From Tabrizicola sp. TH137 (lineage in GTDB: Bacteria; Pseudomonadota; Alphaproteobacteria; Rhodobacterales; Rhodobacteraceae): DNA of 64,000 nt. Positions 17,316 through 26,900 of this stretch are shown here, one piece after another. Positions within the stretch are counted from its first letter, which is position 1. Each line of letters opens with the position of its first letter. The notes under the pieces are model-generated. The model was not told the DNA's origin. It was given only the letters and a program-made list of their open reading frames with translations, and did no database searches. The position numbers were made by a program, and so were the translations under genes. The stretch spans positions 930,001 through 994,000 of the forward strand of contig NZ_PKRQ01000001.1 in the NCBI RefSeq assembly GCF_002855575.1, read 5' to 3'.

Positions 17316-19124
17316 TCAGTCGCCTGTCGCCGGGGCCTGCAACGCGGCCGGGGGCTGGCCCAACCCGCCCCCAGGCTGCAAGGCGGGCGGCGTGCCAAGT
17401 CCACCCGGCGCCGGCGCGGTGGCTCCGCCTCCGGGCTGCAACCCGGCTGGCGCACCAAGTCCGCCGCCCAACGCGCCCGGTTGCCCCAAACCCCCAAGAC
17501 CCCCGCCCAGCGGTTGCAGCGTCGGCATCTCGATGGTCACGGTCGCAGGGTCCACCACCGGCGCCTTGTAATGCAGCACAAGCTGCGGGAAGACGATCAC
17601 CACCACCACCATGAAAAGCTGGATCATGATGAAGGGGATAGACCCGGCATAGATCTGATCCGTCCGGACCGGATCTTCCAGCTTGCCCGTCACCGTGTCC
17701 CTGTAGCGCGATTTCGGCGCAACCGACCGCAGGTAAAACAGCGCAAATCCGAAGGGCGGCGTCAGGAACGACGTCTGCATGTTCATGGCAAGGATCACCC
17801 CAAGCCAGATCAGGTCGATCCCCAGCGCATCCGCGGCCGGAACGATCAGCGGCACGATGATGAACACCAGCTCGAAGAAATCCAGGAAGAAGCCAAGCAG
17901 GAACAGCACAAGGTTCACCACGAAAAGGAACCCGTATTCGCCTCCGGGGACAGAGGTCAGCAGATGCTCCACCCAGACATGGCCATTAACCCCATAGAAA
18001 GTCAGCGAAAAGACCCGCGCTCCGATCAGGATGAACATGACAAAGGCCGACAGTCGCGTCGTCGCTGCAAGGGCCTGGGTGATCACCGTGAGTTTCAGCC
18101 GTCGCTTCATGAAGGCGAGGATCAGCGCCCCCACCGCCCCCATCGCCCCGGCTTCGGTCGGCGTCGCCAGTCCGATGAAGATCGTCCCAAGAACCAGGAA
18201 GATCAGCGCAAGCGGAGGGATCAGCACGAATATCACCTGCTGCGCCAGCCGCGACATGGTGTTCAGCCCCAGCATCTTGTCGGCCAGCGTATAGCCATAG
18301 ATGACCAGAACGCCCACGACGGCGCCAAGGATATCCGCATTCGCCCCATGCGTCGGATAAAGCCAGACATGCGCGCCATAGCCGATCGCCATCAGTGCGA
18401 CCATCGCCACCAGCAGGGACTTCACCCCCCGCCCCAAGGTCCGCACTTCGGGCGGCAGGGCAGGCACCGCATTGGGCCGGAAGATCGACAGCAGGAAGAT
18501 ATAGGCCATGTACAGCCCGGTCAGGATCAGCGCCGGAAGGATCGCCCCGTGATACATGTCCCCGACAGACCGCCCCAACTGATCCGCCAGCACGATCAGG
18601 ACAAGTGACGGCGGCACGATCTGCGCCAGCGTCCCGCTCGCCGCGATCGTCCCCGCCGCCACGCGCCGGTCATAGCCATAGCGCAGCATGATCGGCAGGC
18701 TGATCAGCCCCATCGCGATCACCGACGCCGCCACGACCCCCGTCGTCGCCGCCAGCAGTGCGCCCACCAGGATCACCGCATAGGCCACGCCACCCCGGAT
18801 CGGCCCGAACAGTTGCCCGATCGTGTCCAGCAGGTCCTCCGCCATCCCGGATCGTTCCAGCACGATCCCCATGAAGGTGAAGAAGGGAATGGCCAGCAGC
18901 GTCTCGTTCGACATCACCCCCCAGATGCGGTTCGGCAAGGTGTTCAGCAGCGGCCAGTCCAGCGTGATCGACCCGCCCGAAAGCGGCGCCAGCTCCACCC
19001 CGATGAAAAAGAAGACAAGCCCGTTCGCCGCGAGGGCAAAGGCCACCGGATAGCCAAGGATCAGAAAGATCACCAGGCTCGCAAACATGATCGGCGCAAG
19101 GTTCAGGGCAATGAATTCAATCAT
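17316..19124 (-). CDS. TRAP transporter large permease (DctM) with glycine/proline-rich tail
   Basis: A 602-residue inner-membrane protein with about 12 to 14 membrane segments and DctM landmarks (GIVLERSGMAEDLLDTIG, GAASVIAMGLISLPIMLRYGYD-like region, IVPPSLVLIVLAD, FIGLATPTEAGAMGAVGA). It forms the sodium-coupled channel of a TRAP transporter with the DctQ subunit, whose gene overlaps by four bases upstream. After the last membrane segment, roughly residues 535-602 form an unusual tail of repeated GGGLG, LGQP and LQPGGG motifs not needed for transport. The partner binding protein is probably the convergent TakP-like gene. Confidence 0.93.
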   Translation of the reverse strand: MIEFIALNLAPIMFASLVIFLILGYPVAFALAANGLVFFFIGVELAPLSGGSITLDWPLLNTLPNRIWGVMSNETLLAIPFFTFMGIVLERSGMAEDLLDTIGQLFGPIRGGVAYAVILVGALLAATTGVVAASVIAMGLISLPIMLRYGYDRRVAAGTIAASGTLAQIVPPSLVLIVLADQLGRSVGDMYHGAILPALILTGLYMAYIFLLSIFRPNAVPALPPEVRTLGRGVKSLLVAMVALMAIGYGAHVWLYPTHGANADILGAVVGVLVIYGYTLADKMLGLNTMSRLAQQVIFVLIPPLALIFLVLGTIFIGLATPTEAGAMGAVGALILAFMKRRLKLTVITQALAATTRLSAFVMFILIGARVFSLTFYGVNGHVWVEHLLTSVPGGEYGFLFVVNLVLFLLGFFLDFFELVFIIVPLIVPAADALGIDLIWLGVILAMNMQTSFLTPPFGFALFYLRSVAPKSRYRDTVTGKLEDPVRTDQIYAGSIPFIMIQLFMVVVVIVFPQLVLHYKAPVVDPATVTIEMPTLQPLGGGLGGLGQPGALGGGLGAPAGLQPGGGATAPAPGGLGTPPALQPGGGLGQPPAALQAPATGD

Positions 19125-19705
19125 TTCCGCACCTCTTCCAGCAAGGCCTGCGCTTCAAGCTCGGCCTGTTCCTTTGCGTTGTGGAACGGATGCGGGTCCT
19201 CGATCAGCCCGCGCATGATGGCGATCTTCTTGATGATCTCCGAAATGCCCTGAAGCGTCAGAAGGATGAACCCGACCAGCAGGATCGCCTTCGCCGGCCA
19301 GATGATCAGCCCGCCGGAATTCGTCGAAACCTCGCCGCTCCGGAAGGATGAGGCGACATAGGGCACAAGGTAATAGACCATCAGCAGCGCGAAAGGCATC
19401 AGGAAGAACAGATGTCCCAGCAGGTCGATCCACTGCCGCGTCCGGTCGCTCACCCGGCCATAGAGAACGTCGATCCGCACATGTTCGTTCTGCTTCAACG
19501 TGTAAGCCGCAGCCAGCATGAAGGCCGCGCCGAACAGATACCATTGCAGTTCCAGCCAGGCATTGGACGAAGTCGAAAACACCTTCCGCACCACCGCATT
19601 GCCCGCACTGACCAGAATGGCGATCAGGATCAGCCAGCCGACAGCCTTCCCCACGATCACGTTGAAACGGTCGATGAGTGCCGAGAGTCCAAGCAGACCC
19701 TGCAT
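19121..19705 (-). CDS. TRAP transporter small permease (DctQ)
   Basis: A 194-residue membrane protein with four membrane segments, the DctQ signature around ELQWYLFGAAFMLAAAYTLKQNEHVRIDV, and a charged C-terminal tail (EQAELEAQALLEEVRK). It overlaps the large permease gene by four bases and starts at ATG 19705 after a purine-rich stretch. It is the first gene of a two-gene operon read towards the binding-protein gene. Confidence 0.93.
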   Translation of the reverse strand: MQGLLGLSALIDRFNVIVGKAVGWLILIAILVSAGNAVVRKVFSTSSNAWLELQWYLFGAAFMLAAAYTLKQNEHVRIDVLYGRVSDRTRQWIDLLGHLFFLMPFALLMVYYLVPYVASSFRSGEVSTNSGGLIIWPAKAILLVGFILLTLQGISEIIKKIAIMRGLIEDPHPFHNAKEQAELEAQALLEEVRK

Positions 19706-20091
19706 CCGAATTCCCCCCTGAAGCCCAGCCGTTCAGACGGCCTTTTCTTGGCTTACCTAACTAGGGGACGTGGGGGGGTGCGTCAATCGAAAGGGTCGGG
19801 AAGCGACCTTTCGCATGTCGATTCCGTACTGCTCGGCATTTGCTCAATCGCATGATTTTTCGTCACTTTTCCACAGGACGCGGCCTTGCTGGCAGTTGCA
19901 ATCCCCATGGGACGGGCGCATCCTCACAGGCAGGCTCACATGACCCTGGTTTGCTGCCTTCCCGGCCTTTAATCACCGTTAACACGTCCTACTTTTGCCG
20001 TTATTGAAAGCGACCCTGACAGCGGGGCTAACTGATTTGCGTGTGACCCTTCCACTCGGGGCAACGTGACCAAGGAATGGGACGTGGTGTA
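19706..20091. other. 386-base divergent intergenic region with hairpin
   Basis: This gap must hold the promoters of the dctQM operon (minus) and of the response-regulator gene (plus). It contains an imperfect inverted repeat, CGAAAGGGTCG at 19788-19798 against CGACCTTTCG at 19804-19813 (one bulged G), located in the leader of the dctQM transcript, a run of seven G at 19772-19778, and a TTAA-N6-TTAAC motif at 19969-19983. No ORF or RNA gene is recognised. Confidence 0.5.
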
Positions 20092-21045
20092 ATGAGAATA
20101 CTCGCGATCGACGACGATCCTGTGTTTCTCGAGCTGTTGGCCGGCATGCTCAAGATGATCGGCTACGCACAAGTCACGACCATGCCCTCCGGCGAGGAGG
20201 CGCTGCACGAGCTGGATTATTCCGGCACGCTCTACGATTGCATCCTGTCCGACATGCAGATGCCCGACATGGACGGTGCGGCCGTCACCTCGGCGATCCG
20301 TTCGCGCACGGCTTACCGCCAGACCCCGATCCTGATGATCACCGCCATGTCCGGCAAGAACGCCGTGGACGAAGCCTTCGCCGCAGGTGCGACCGACTAC
20401 ATCACCAAACCGCTCGACATCATCGAACTCCGCGCCCGGATCGGGATGGTTGATCGGCTGCTCGCCGAACGTCGCCGTCTTGCCGAATTTGCCCGCCTCG
20501 TCGGACAGCGCGCCGCCGCAACGGAAATCAAGGCCGAATTCGACACCCCCATCCTCATCCCCGGTTTCGACCGCGGGATCGAGTTTCTGGCGATGGAAAA
20601 CTACCTCCTCACCCTTGGGGTAAAGCGGATGTATTCCACATCCGCCTTCGCGATCCACGTCAAGAACGCTGGCATCATCTTCAACAAGGCATCCGGGGCA
20701 ACCTATGTGCAGATGCTCGGCGATGTCGGGGCACAGATCGTGGATGCGCTCAAGACCGAAGAGGTGATGATCGCCTATGCCGGCAGCGGCACCTTCGTCT
20801 GCATGACGGAACGTGATCTTGGCCAGTCGCCGGACGATCTCGAAATCCTCATCAACATCGGTCTGATGGATTTCGAAACGATCTACGCCTCTGACCGCCT
20901 GCCGGTGCCGCAGGTCCGCGTGGGTGAACCGGCGCGCAGCGCCTTCCTCTCCCCCACCAAACCGACGCGCATCCTGGAACGCGCGATCCAGTCGGCAACG
21001 ACGCCGCCTGAAAAACGCACGAAGAACGGGCAACTCGTCGCATGA
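20092..21045 (+). CDS. Response regulator with degenerate GGDEF-like output domain
   Basis: A 317-residue protein. Residues 1-120 are a complete receiver (acidic DDD at 7-9, phospho-Asp54 in LSDMQMPDMDG, Lys106 in TKPLD). Residues about 145-270 follow the outline of a GGDEF domain, but the signature is replaced by GSGTF at 231-235 (AYAGSGTFVCM), so diguanylate cyclase activity is not expected. The ATG at 20092 is chosen because the receiver begins directly after it; an ATG at 20077 would add five residues. The downstream Hpt gene overlaps by four bases, indicating a phosphorelay pair. Confidence 0.85.
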   Translation: MRILAIDDDPVFLELLAGMLKMIGYAQVTTMPSGEEALHELDYSGTLYDCILSDMQMPDMDGAAVTSAIRSRTAYRQTPILMITAMSGKNAVDEAFAAGATDYITKPLDIIELRARIGMVDRLLAERRRLAEFARLVGQRAAATEIKAEFDTPILIPGFDRGIEFLAMENYLLTLGVKRMYSTSAFAIHVKNAGIIFNKASGATYVQMLGDVGAQIVDALKTEEVMIAYAGSGTFVCMTERDLGQSPDDLEILINIGLMDFETIYASDRLPVPQVRVGEPARSAFLSPTKPTRILERAIQSATTPPEKRTKNGQLVA

Positions 21046-21374
21046 CAGCCGTCGGGGTCTGGGCCGGCCAGAACGCCGATCACCCGCTCGCCCGCGCCGA
21101 GCAGATGTTCCGCATGGCGGCCGGCGAAAGACTCGATATCCTCGCCTCTGGCTGGATGCGCCTTGAAACGGGCCGCGACGCGGCCCGCGCCCGCAACGAC
21201 ATCCGCATCGTGGCGCACAAGATCGCCGGAGTTGCCGCATCGCTCGGCCATACCCGCCTCGGGCAGGTCGCCGATGATGTCGAACAGCTTTGCACGAAGG
21301 AAGCCGCGCATGATGTCCTGCTCCGGTCACTGCGCGAGCTGATGTCCTGCCTCGCCGAACTGACGGAAGATTAG
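21042..21374 (+). CDS. Hpt-domain phosphotransfer protein
   Basis: A 110-residue, mainly helical protein with the Hpt motif IRIVAHKIAGVAASLG; the phospho-accepting His is residue 59. Such proteins pass phosphate between receivers of hybrid kinases and response regulators. Its start overlaps the upstream response regulator (ATGA). Its stop codon overlaps the stop codon of the convergent hybrid kinase, whose receiver is an obvious candidate donor. Confidence 0.88.
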   Translation: MTAVGVWAGQNADHPLARAEQMFRMAAGERLDILASGWMRLETGRDAARARNDIRIVAHKIAGVAASLGHTRLGQVADDVEQLCTKEAAHDVLLRSLRELMSCLAELTED

Positions 21375-23437
21375 CTCTTCACCACCAGCGACCGGATGGC
21401 CTTCGTCACGTCGCTCATCGTCAGCGGCTTTGAAACGCAGCTATCGAAACCCCAGATCAGATATTCCACGATCTGATGCGACATCGCATTTGCGGTAACG
21501 GCGATGATTGGCACACGCCCCGATCCTGCGGCCGCCTCGCGCATCCGGATCTCCTCAAGCGCTCCCTTGCCATCCATGACCGGCATCGCAATGTCCAGAA
21601 GCACCGCATCGAACTTTCCGGGCTCCCAGGCCTGAACCGCCTGCAACCCGTCATCCACCGTCGTCACCGTCGCCCCGCAACGCGTCAGCATCAGTTCCAG
21701 CACGGAACGGTTCGTTCCGTTGTCATCCGCGGCAAGGATACGCAACCCGTCCAGACGCCCATCGACAGACCGCTCCGCCGGCACGGGCGCAGGCTCCGGG
21801 GCGGCCTCGGTCACCGGCAGGGGCAGGGTCACCCGGATCGTCGTTCCCACGCCGGGGGCCGATGAAACCCGCACCTCCCCGCCCATCCGGTTCACCAGCG
21901 TCCGCGTGATCGCCATGCCCAGCCCGGTGCCGCCAAACCGCCGCGTGACCGAACTGTCCGCCTGGCGAAACTCCTCATGCAGCCGCTCGATCTCTTCGAC
22001 ACTCATGCCGATACCCGTGTCGCGCACCTCAAGCACCAGAGGCGTCCCCAGGCGACCCGAAACCTCGACGGTCACCTCGCCGCGATCCGTGAACTTGATC
22101 GCATTGGACACAAGGTTGTGCAGAATCTGCTGCACCCGGAACGGATCACCCATCCGCCGCAACTCGGCCCCGGTGGAGACGAGCACCTCGAAATCCAGGC
22201 CCTTCTCATCGGCCTTCAACCGGTGCAGGTCTTCCACCCTCTCGGCCAGTTCGACGGGGCTGAACGGAACATTCTCCAGTTCAAGCTTGCCCGCCTCGAT
22301 CTTCGACATGTCCAGAATGTCGTTCAGGATGTTCAGCAGGGTCTCGCCGGATTTGCGGATCGTGCCGATCATCCGCTTGTGCTCCGGATCGGTCAGCGCC
22401 GCCTCCAGAACCTCCGCCATCCCCAGCACGCCATTCATCGGTGTCCGGATTTCATGGCTCATATTGGCCAGGAACATGGATTTCGTCCGGCTGGCCAGCT
22501 CGGCCCGCGCCTTCGCAAGGTAAAGCTCCGTCACGTCGGACCCGACGCCGCGATATCCCAGAAAGACCCCCGACCGGTCAAAGACCGGTTGGCCCGAAAT
22601 CCGGAACCACCGTTCCACGCCATCGGGCGCGTTCGGCGCACGATAGACGAAGTTTCGAAAGGCCTTGTGTTCGCGCTGGGCAATCAGAACCGACTCCCAA
22701 TCCGCGCTGGCCCGCACCTCGGGATGGCTTGCCAGCCATTCCTCCCGTGTCCTGCCCAGGATGCTCCCCGCGGTCAGGCCAAGCTGTTCGACATGCTCCG
22801 TCCCCGAAAGATAGGAGAAGCGCAGGTTCTGATCCTGTTCCCAAAGCCAGCCGTCGGTAACGGCAGCAATGTCGGAAAACCGCTGTTCCGCATTCGCCCG
22901 CTGCGCCAGCGCCTGTTCAAGCTCGGCCTTCGCCCGGATCAGCGCCGCCTCGCGTGACTTCAGTTCCGAAATCTCGATCTGGATGCCCGCCATCACCTTC
23001 GGCGTTCCGTCCGGCTTCCGGCGCACCACCCTTGCGCGGTCCAGCACCCAGATCCAATGCCCCGCCCGATGCCGCATCCGGTACTCGGCTTCGTAACTGT
23101 CGTCTTCACCCTCGCTGCACCGACGCAGCTCCGCCTCCACCCAATCCTTGTCATCCGGATGGATCAGGGTGCTCCATGTCTCATAGGTGATGAGGGGCAA
23201 CTCCTTCAGATCATAGCCCAGCATCGCGGCCCAGACGTCATTCACGATCTGTCCGACCGAATCGAAATCCCAAGTCCAGGTTCCGACCTGCGCCCCTTCG
23301 ATCACGTCCCGCAGACGACGTTCCGCCAGAAGCAGCGCCTCGGGTGTCACCAGGCCCCAATCAGGCTCGGCGCTGGTGCGGCTCGGCTTCTCGGGGTCAG
23401 GGGTCATCCGCGCCTTCCAGGGCCAGTGTCGAACCAC
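21371..23437 (-). CDS. Soluble hybrid histidine kinase (PAS-PAS-HisKA-HATPase-REC)
   Basis: A 688-residue cytoplasmic kinase with no membrane segment. PAS modules lie at about 40-160 and 185-305, the H-box MSHEIRTPMNG has His328, the ATPase domain has DTGIGM and FGGTGLGMAI, and a C-terminal receiver has phospho-Asp615 in LLDIAMPVMDG and the KPL lysine. Translation probably starts at GTG 23437, which follows GGAG by six bases and lies three bases after the stop of the upstream lone receiver gene; an ATG at 23407 is an alternative. It likely feeds the Hpt protein and GSGTF regulator encoded convergently. Confidence 0.92.
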   Translation of the reverse strand: MVRHWPWKARMTPDPEKPSRTSAEPDWGLVTPEALLLAERRLRDVIEGAQVGTWTWDFDSVGQIVNDVWAAMLGYDLKELPLITYETWSTLIHPDDKDWVEAELRRCSEGEDDSYEAEYRMRHRAGHWIWVLDRARVVRRKPDGTPKVMAGIQIEISELKSREAALIRAKAELEQALAQRANAEQRFSDIAAVTDGWLWEQDQNLRFSYLSGTEHVEQLGLTAGSILGRTREEWLASHPEVRASADWESVLIAQREHKAFRNFVYRAPNAPDGVERWFRISGQPVFDRSGVFLGYRGVGSDVTELYLAKARAELASRTKSMFLANMSHEIRTPMNGVLGMAEVLEAALTDPEHKRMIGTIRKSGETLLNILNDILDMSKIEAGKLELENVPFSPVELAERVEDLHRLKADEKGLDFEVLVSTGAELRRMGDPFRVQQILHNLVSNAIKFTDRGEVTVEVSGRLGTPLVLEVRDTGIGMSVEEIERLHEEFRQADSSVTRRFGGTGLGMAITRTLVNRMGGEVRVSSAPGVGTTIRVTLPLPVTEAAPEPAPVPAERSVDGRLDGLRILAADDNGTNRSVLELMLTRCGATVTTVDDGLQAVQAWEPGKFDAVLLDIAMPVMDGKGALEEIRMREAAAGSGRVPIIAVTANAMSHQIVEYLIWGFDSCVSKPLTMSDVTKAIRSLVVKS

Positions 23438-23440
23438 GGA

Positions 23441-23836
23441 TCACTCCAATTGCAGGATGGATTCGATTGTCGAAAGGAAGGTCTCGGCTGTAAGCGGTTT
23501 CGGCAGCACGGCATCAATCAATCCGTCCTGCTTGCGGATGTCCACGCGGTCGGCATCGGCGGTAAAGCGGATCACCGGGGTCGCGGCATTGCTGGAATTT
23601 CCGGACCGCAGATAACGAATCACACGGTCACCCGTGATGTGCGGCATGTTGTGGTCGAACAGCATCAGGTCGTATTTCGTGCCCAGCGCCGCCTCCAGCG
23701 CGCTGCGCCCGTCCCCGACCACGGTCAATTCGATATTGGGCGCCGCCGAAAGGAACGCCATCACGATCTGCTGATTCACCTCGTCATCCTCCGCAAGAAG
23801 GACACGATACTTCTGCTGATACGACGCCGCGTTCAT
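23441..23836 (-). CDS. Single-domain response regulator
   Basis: A 131-residue receiver-only protein with acidic residues AEDDEVN at 15-21, phospho-Asp61 in LMLFDHNMP, a conserved Thr in RFTADAD and Lys in LPKPLT. The ATG at 23836 is preferred over 23881 since the extension is poorly conserved in character. It is translated just ahead of the hybrid kinase, so both are probably in one operon and the receiver may act as a phosphate sink or as the relay intermediate. Confidence 0.85.
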   Translation of the reverse strand: MNAASYQQKYRVLLAEDDEVNQQIVMAFLSAAPNIELTVVGDGRSALEAALGTKYDLMLFDHNMPHITGDRVIRYLRSGNSSNAATPVIRFTADADRVDIRKQDGLIDAVLPKPLTAETFLSTIESILQLE

Positions 23837-23983
23837 TCGAAAACCCTGTGTGCGATCACTCGTCCGATTCCACGTCATCACAACTCATGGGCGAGAATGT
23901 GGTGAAATCGCGGATAGAAATACTTCTTAACACAGAAGCATATTCGGAGAGTCGTTCAAGCAATATTTGGATGGCACATCGCC

Positions 23984-26900
23984 TCAGTTGCGCAACAGTG
24001 TTTTGACTGCATGCAGCAGCTCCTTCCGCTTGAAAGGTTTGGCAAGGTGGGTGTCAAACCCGCCCATGATATAATCCGCCACCTGGTTCGGCATGGCATT
24101 GGCAGTCACCGCGATGGCCGGAACCGGGTCCACGCCGCCACGCCCCTCGCGGTCCCGGATTTCCGCCAGTGCGCGCAGGCCGTCCATCACCGGCATCGTG
24201 ATGTCCAGAAGCAGCAGGTCAAACGGGCTCGCCTGTGCCTGTGCCCTCTCCCAGGCAACCACAGCTTCCTGGCCATTCTCCACCATGGTCGTGCGCAACC
24301 CGGTCTGCCCCAGCATCTCTGCAAGAACCATCCTGTTGGTCACATTGTCGTCTGCGATCAGAAGGTTGCGCCCGTTCAGGGCAGTCAGGTCCGGGGCTTC
24401 GTCCGGTTCCGGGCCGGCCACCGAACCGATTGCCGCCTCTGCCAACGGGATCACCACCCGCACTTGCGTTCCCTCGCCCGGCCGGCTTTGCAGCGAGATC
24501 ATCCCCCCCATCAGCAGCACCAGTTGCCGCACGATGGAAAGGCCAAGCCCTGTCCCGCCAAAGCGCCGCGTCATCGACCCGTCCGCCTGCTCGAAACTCT
24601 CGAAGACGCGCGACAGCTGGATCTCGGTCATCCCGACGCCGGTATCCGAAACGTCGATGTTGATCGGTTTCCCGGGCTTGCATGAAAGCTTGAGCCGCAC
24701 CCGTCCCTGCTCGGTGAACTTGATCGCATTGCTCAGAAGGTTGTTCAGGATCTGGGTCAACCTATGCGGGTCACCCATGCGCGGAAGGTCCGCCCCCGCG
24801 CTGGTCAGGACCTGCAACTCCAGCCCCTTTTCCTCCGCCTTCACCCGATGCAGCGCCTCGACCTGCGCGAGGACGTCGGAAAGGACCATCGGCACCTCTT
24901 CCAGCACCATCTTTCCCGCTTCGATCTTCGACATGTCGAGAATCGAATTCAGAACTGTCAGCAGCGTTTCCCCCGACCGTCGGATCGTCGCCACCATCTG
25001 CTTCTGCTCCGGCACCTCGACGATGCTGTCCAGAACCTCGGCCATGCCAAGGACACCATTCAGAGGCGTCCGGATTTCATGGCTCATATTGGCCAGGAAG
25101 ATGGATTTCGCGCGGCTCATCTCTTCCGCCCTTGAACGCGCCTCTTCCAGTCGCGCCGTCGAGGCCAGTTCATCCGTGATATCCGAGAAGGACACCACCA
25201 CCTGCTGCCCGCCATCCAGCGGAGTCAGCGGCACTGCATTGGCCGAAAGCACCCGCCGCGTCCCGTCCGCCAGATGCACGGCAAAGCGGATATCCCGCAC
25301 GATCCCGCCCTGCGCCATAGCCAGCCGGAAAGGCAACTCGTCATCCGGCAACGGCGATCCATCCACCCGCTGCAATTTCCAGCCCGGATCGTTATAGGCC
25401 CGTCCTCGCAACTGGGATCGTTCCAGCCGCAGGATGCGCTCCGCCTCCTGGTTGGCATAGGTGATCGCGCCGCGCTCGTTCAGCACCGCAAGCGCGGCGA
25501 TCGAGGTATCCATGACCTCCGAAAGATAGGCGCGCCCGGTCTGAAGTTGCCGTTCCAGCCGCTTCCGGTCGGAAATGTCCAGATGCACCCCCGCCATCCG
25601 CAAGGGCGTGCCATCCGCTGCACGCTCCGTCACCTGCGATCTGGACAGGACCCAGGTCCACCCGCCGTCATCATGCCGCAGCCGGAACTCGATCTCGCTG
25701 AAGCTGTCATCGGTTCCCATCTCGGTGCGGAACGGATTCGGCAGCAGCGTCACATCTTCCGGATGCACCGAGGCGCGGAACTCGGCCAGAGAGAAAACCC
25801 CCGGCTCCGCGGCCGTGCGGCCCAGCATCTCTGCCCATCTTCCGCCGACATGCAGGACATCCGCGCTGATGTCCCACTCCCAGGTTCCCACCGCGGCGCC
25901 GTCGATGATGCTGCGCAGATTGCGCTCCGCCTGGTCGCGTTCGGCAAGCGCGGCGCTCAGTTCCTGATTGGCTGCGTCGAGGGCCGCAATCTGGTTGTGC
26001 CGTGCCGTCACGTCGATGGCGATGGCAACGATGCCCCCGTCCGAGGTGCGTGTATGCAGCCGCCGCATCCACCGCCCGTCGGGAAGCTGGATCTCATCCT
26101 GATCGAACGGCTTGCGATAGGCCGCCATCCGCTTGGCCACCCAGGCCTCGCGTTCCTCCTCCGTCTCGCAGGGTCCGAAGACGCCAAGCTCCACACCCTT
26201 CCGCAGGATCGATTCGAGGCTCGCTCCCTCGCCGGCAAAGGGCGCAAGCTGCGGCACCATCTCGTGATAGGCGCTATTGGCGACGACCACGCGCTCCTTG
26301 TCATCCACGATGATCACCGCATCCGGCAGCGCGCGCACAGCATTCTCCAGCCGTTCGCGCGCCTCGGTCGCGCTGCGGGCCAGTTCGGCCATGGCGGCCT
26401 CCTGCTCCTTCAACTGTGTCACGACCGTCTCGATGGTCACGAACCCGGCCAGATCCCCCTGCGCGTCATGCAGCGGCACCACGTTGAAATCTATCCAGTA
26501 GCGATTGCCCCAGCGATCCTGGTTGATCGTGGTTCCCGAATAGGCTTCGCGCAGGCGGATGGCATCATGCACGGCTTCGGCATTCATCGGGTCGATCCCC
26601 GGTGCCCGGACGATGTCCCCCAGATAGCGCCCGCGCACCTCTTCCAGGGTCCAGCCCGTCTGCCGCTCGAAAGCCGCGTTGCACCAGACGATGTTCTCAT
26701 CAAGGTCGATGATGCACACCAGATTGGACATCGATTCGACGATCTTGCCCAGTTGCGTCAGCTCGTCCCGCATCCGGGTATCCGCGGTCACGTCGCGCAC
26801 AAGGAAGATCACGCTGGGCTGCGTGTCGGGCGTATCCGACGGCTTCACCGCCCCTGTCAGTTCAAACCAGTGCGGCCCATCCGGCAGGTCCAGACGGTAG

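Noticed and set aside
19969-19982. CtrA box upstream of the GSGTF regulator
   Set aside because: TTAA half-sites are six, not seven, bases apart; the same off-by-one spacing occurs at 33623-33636.
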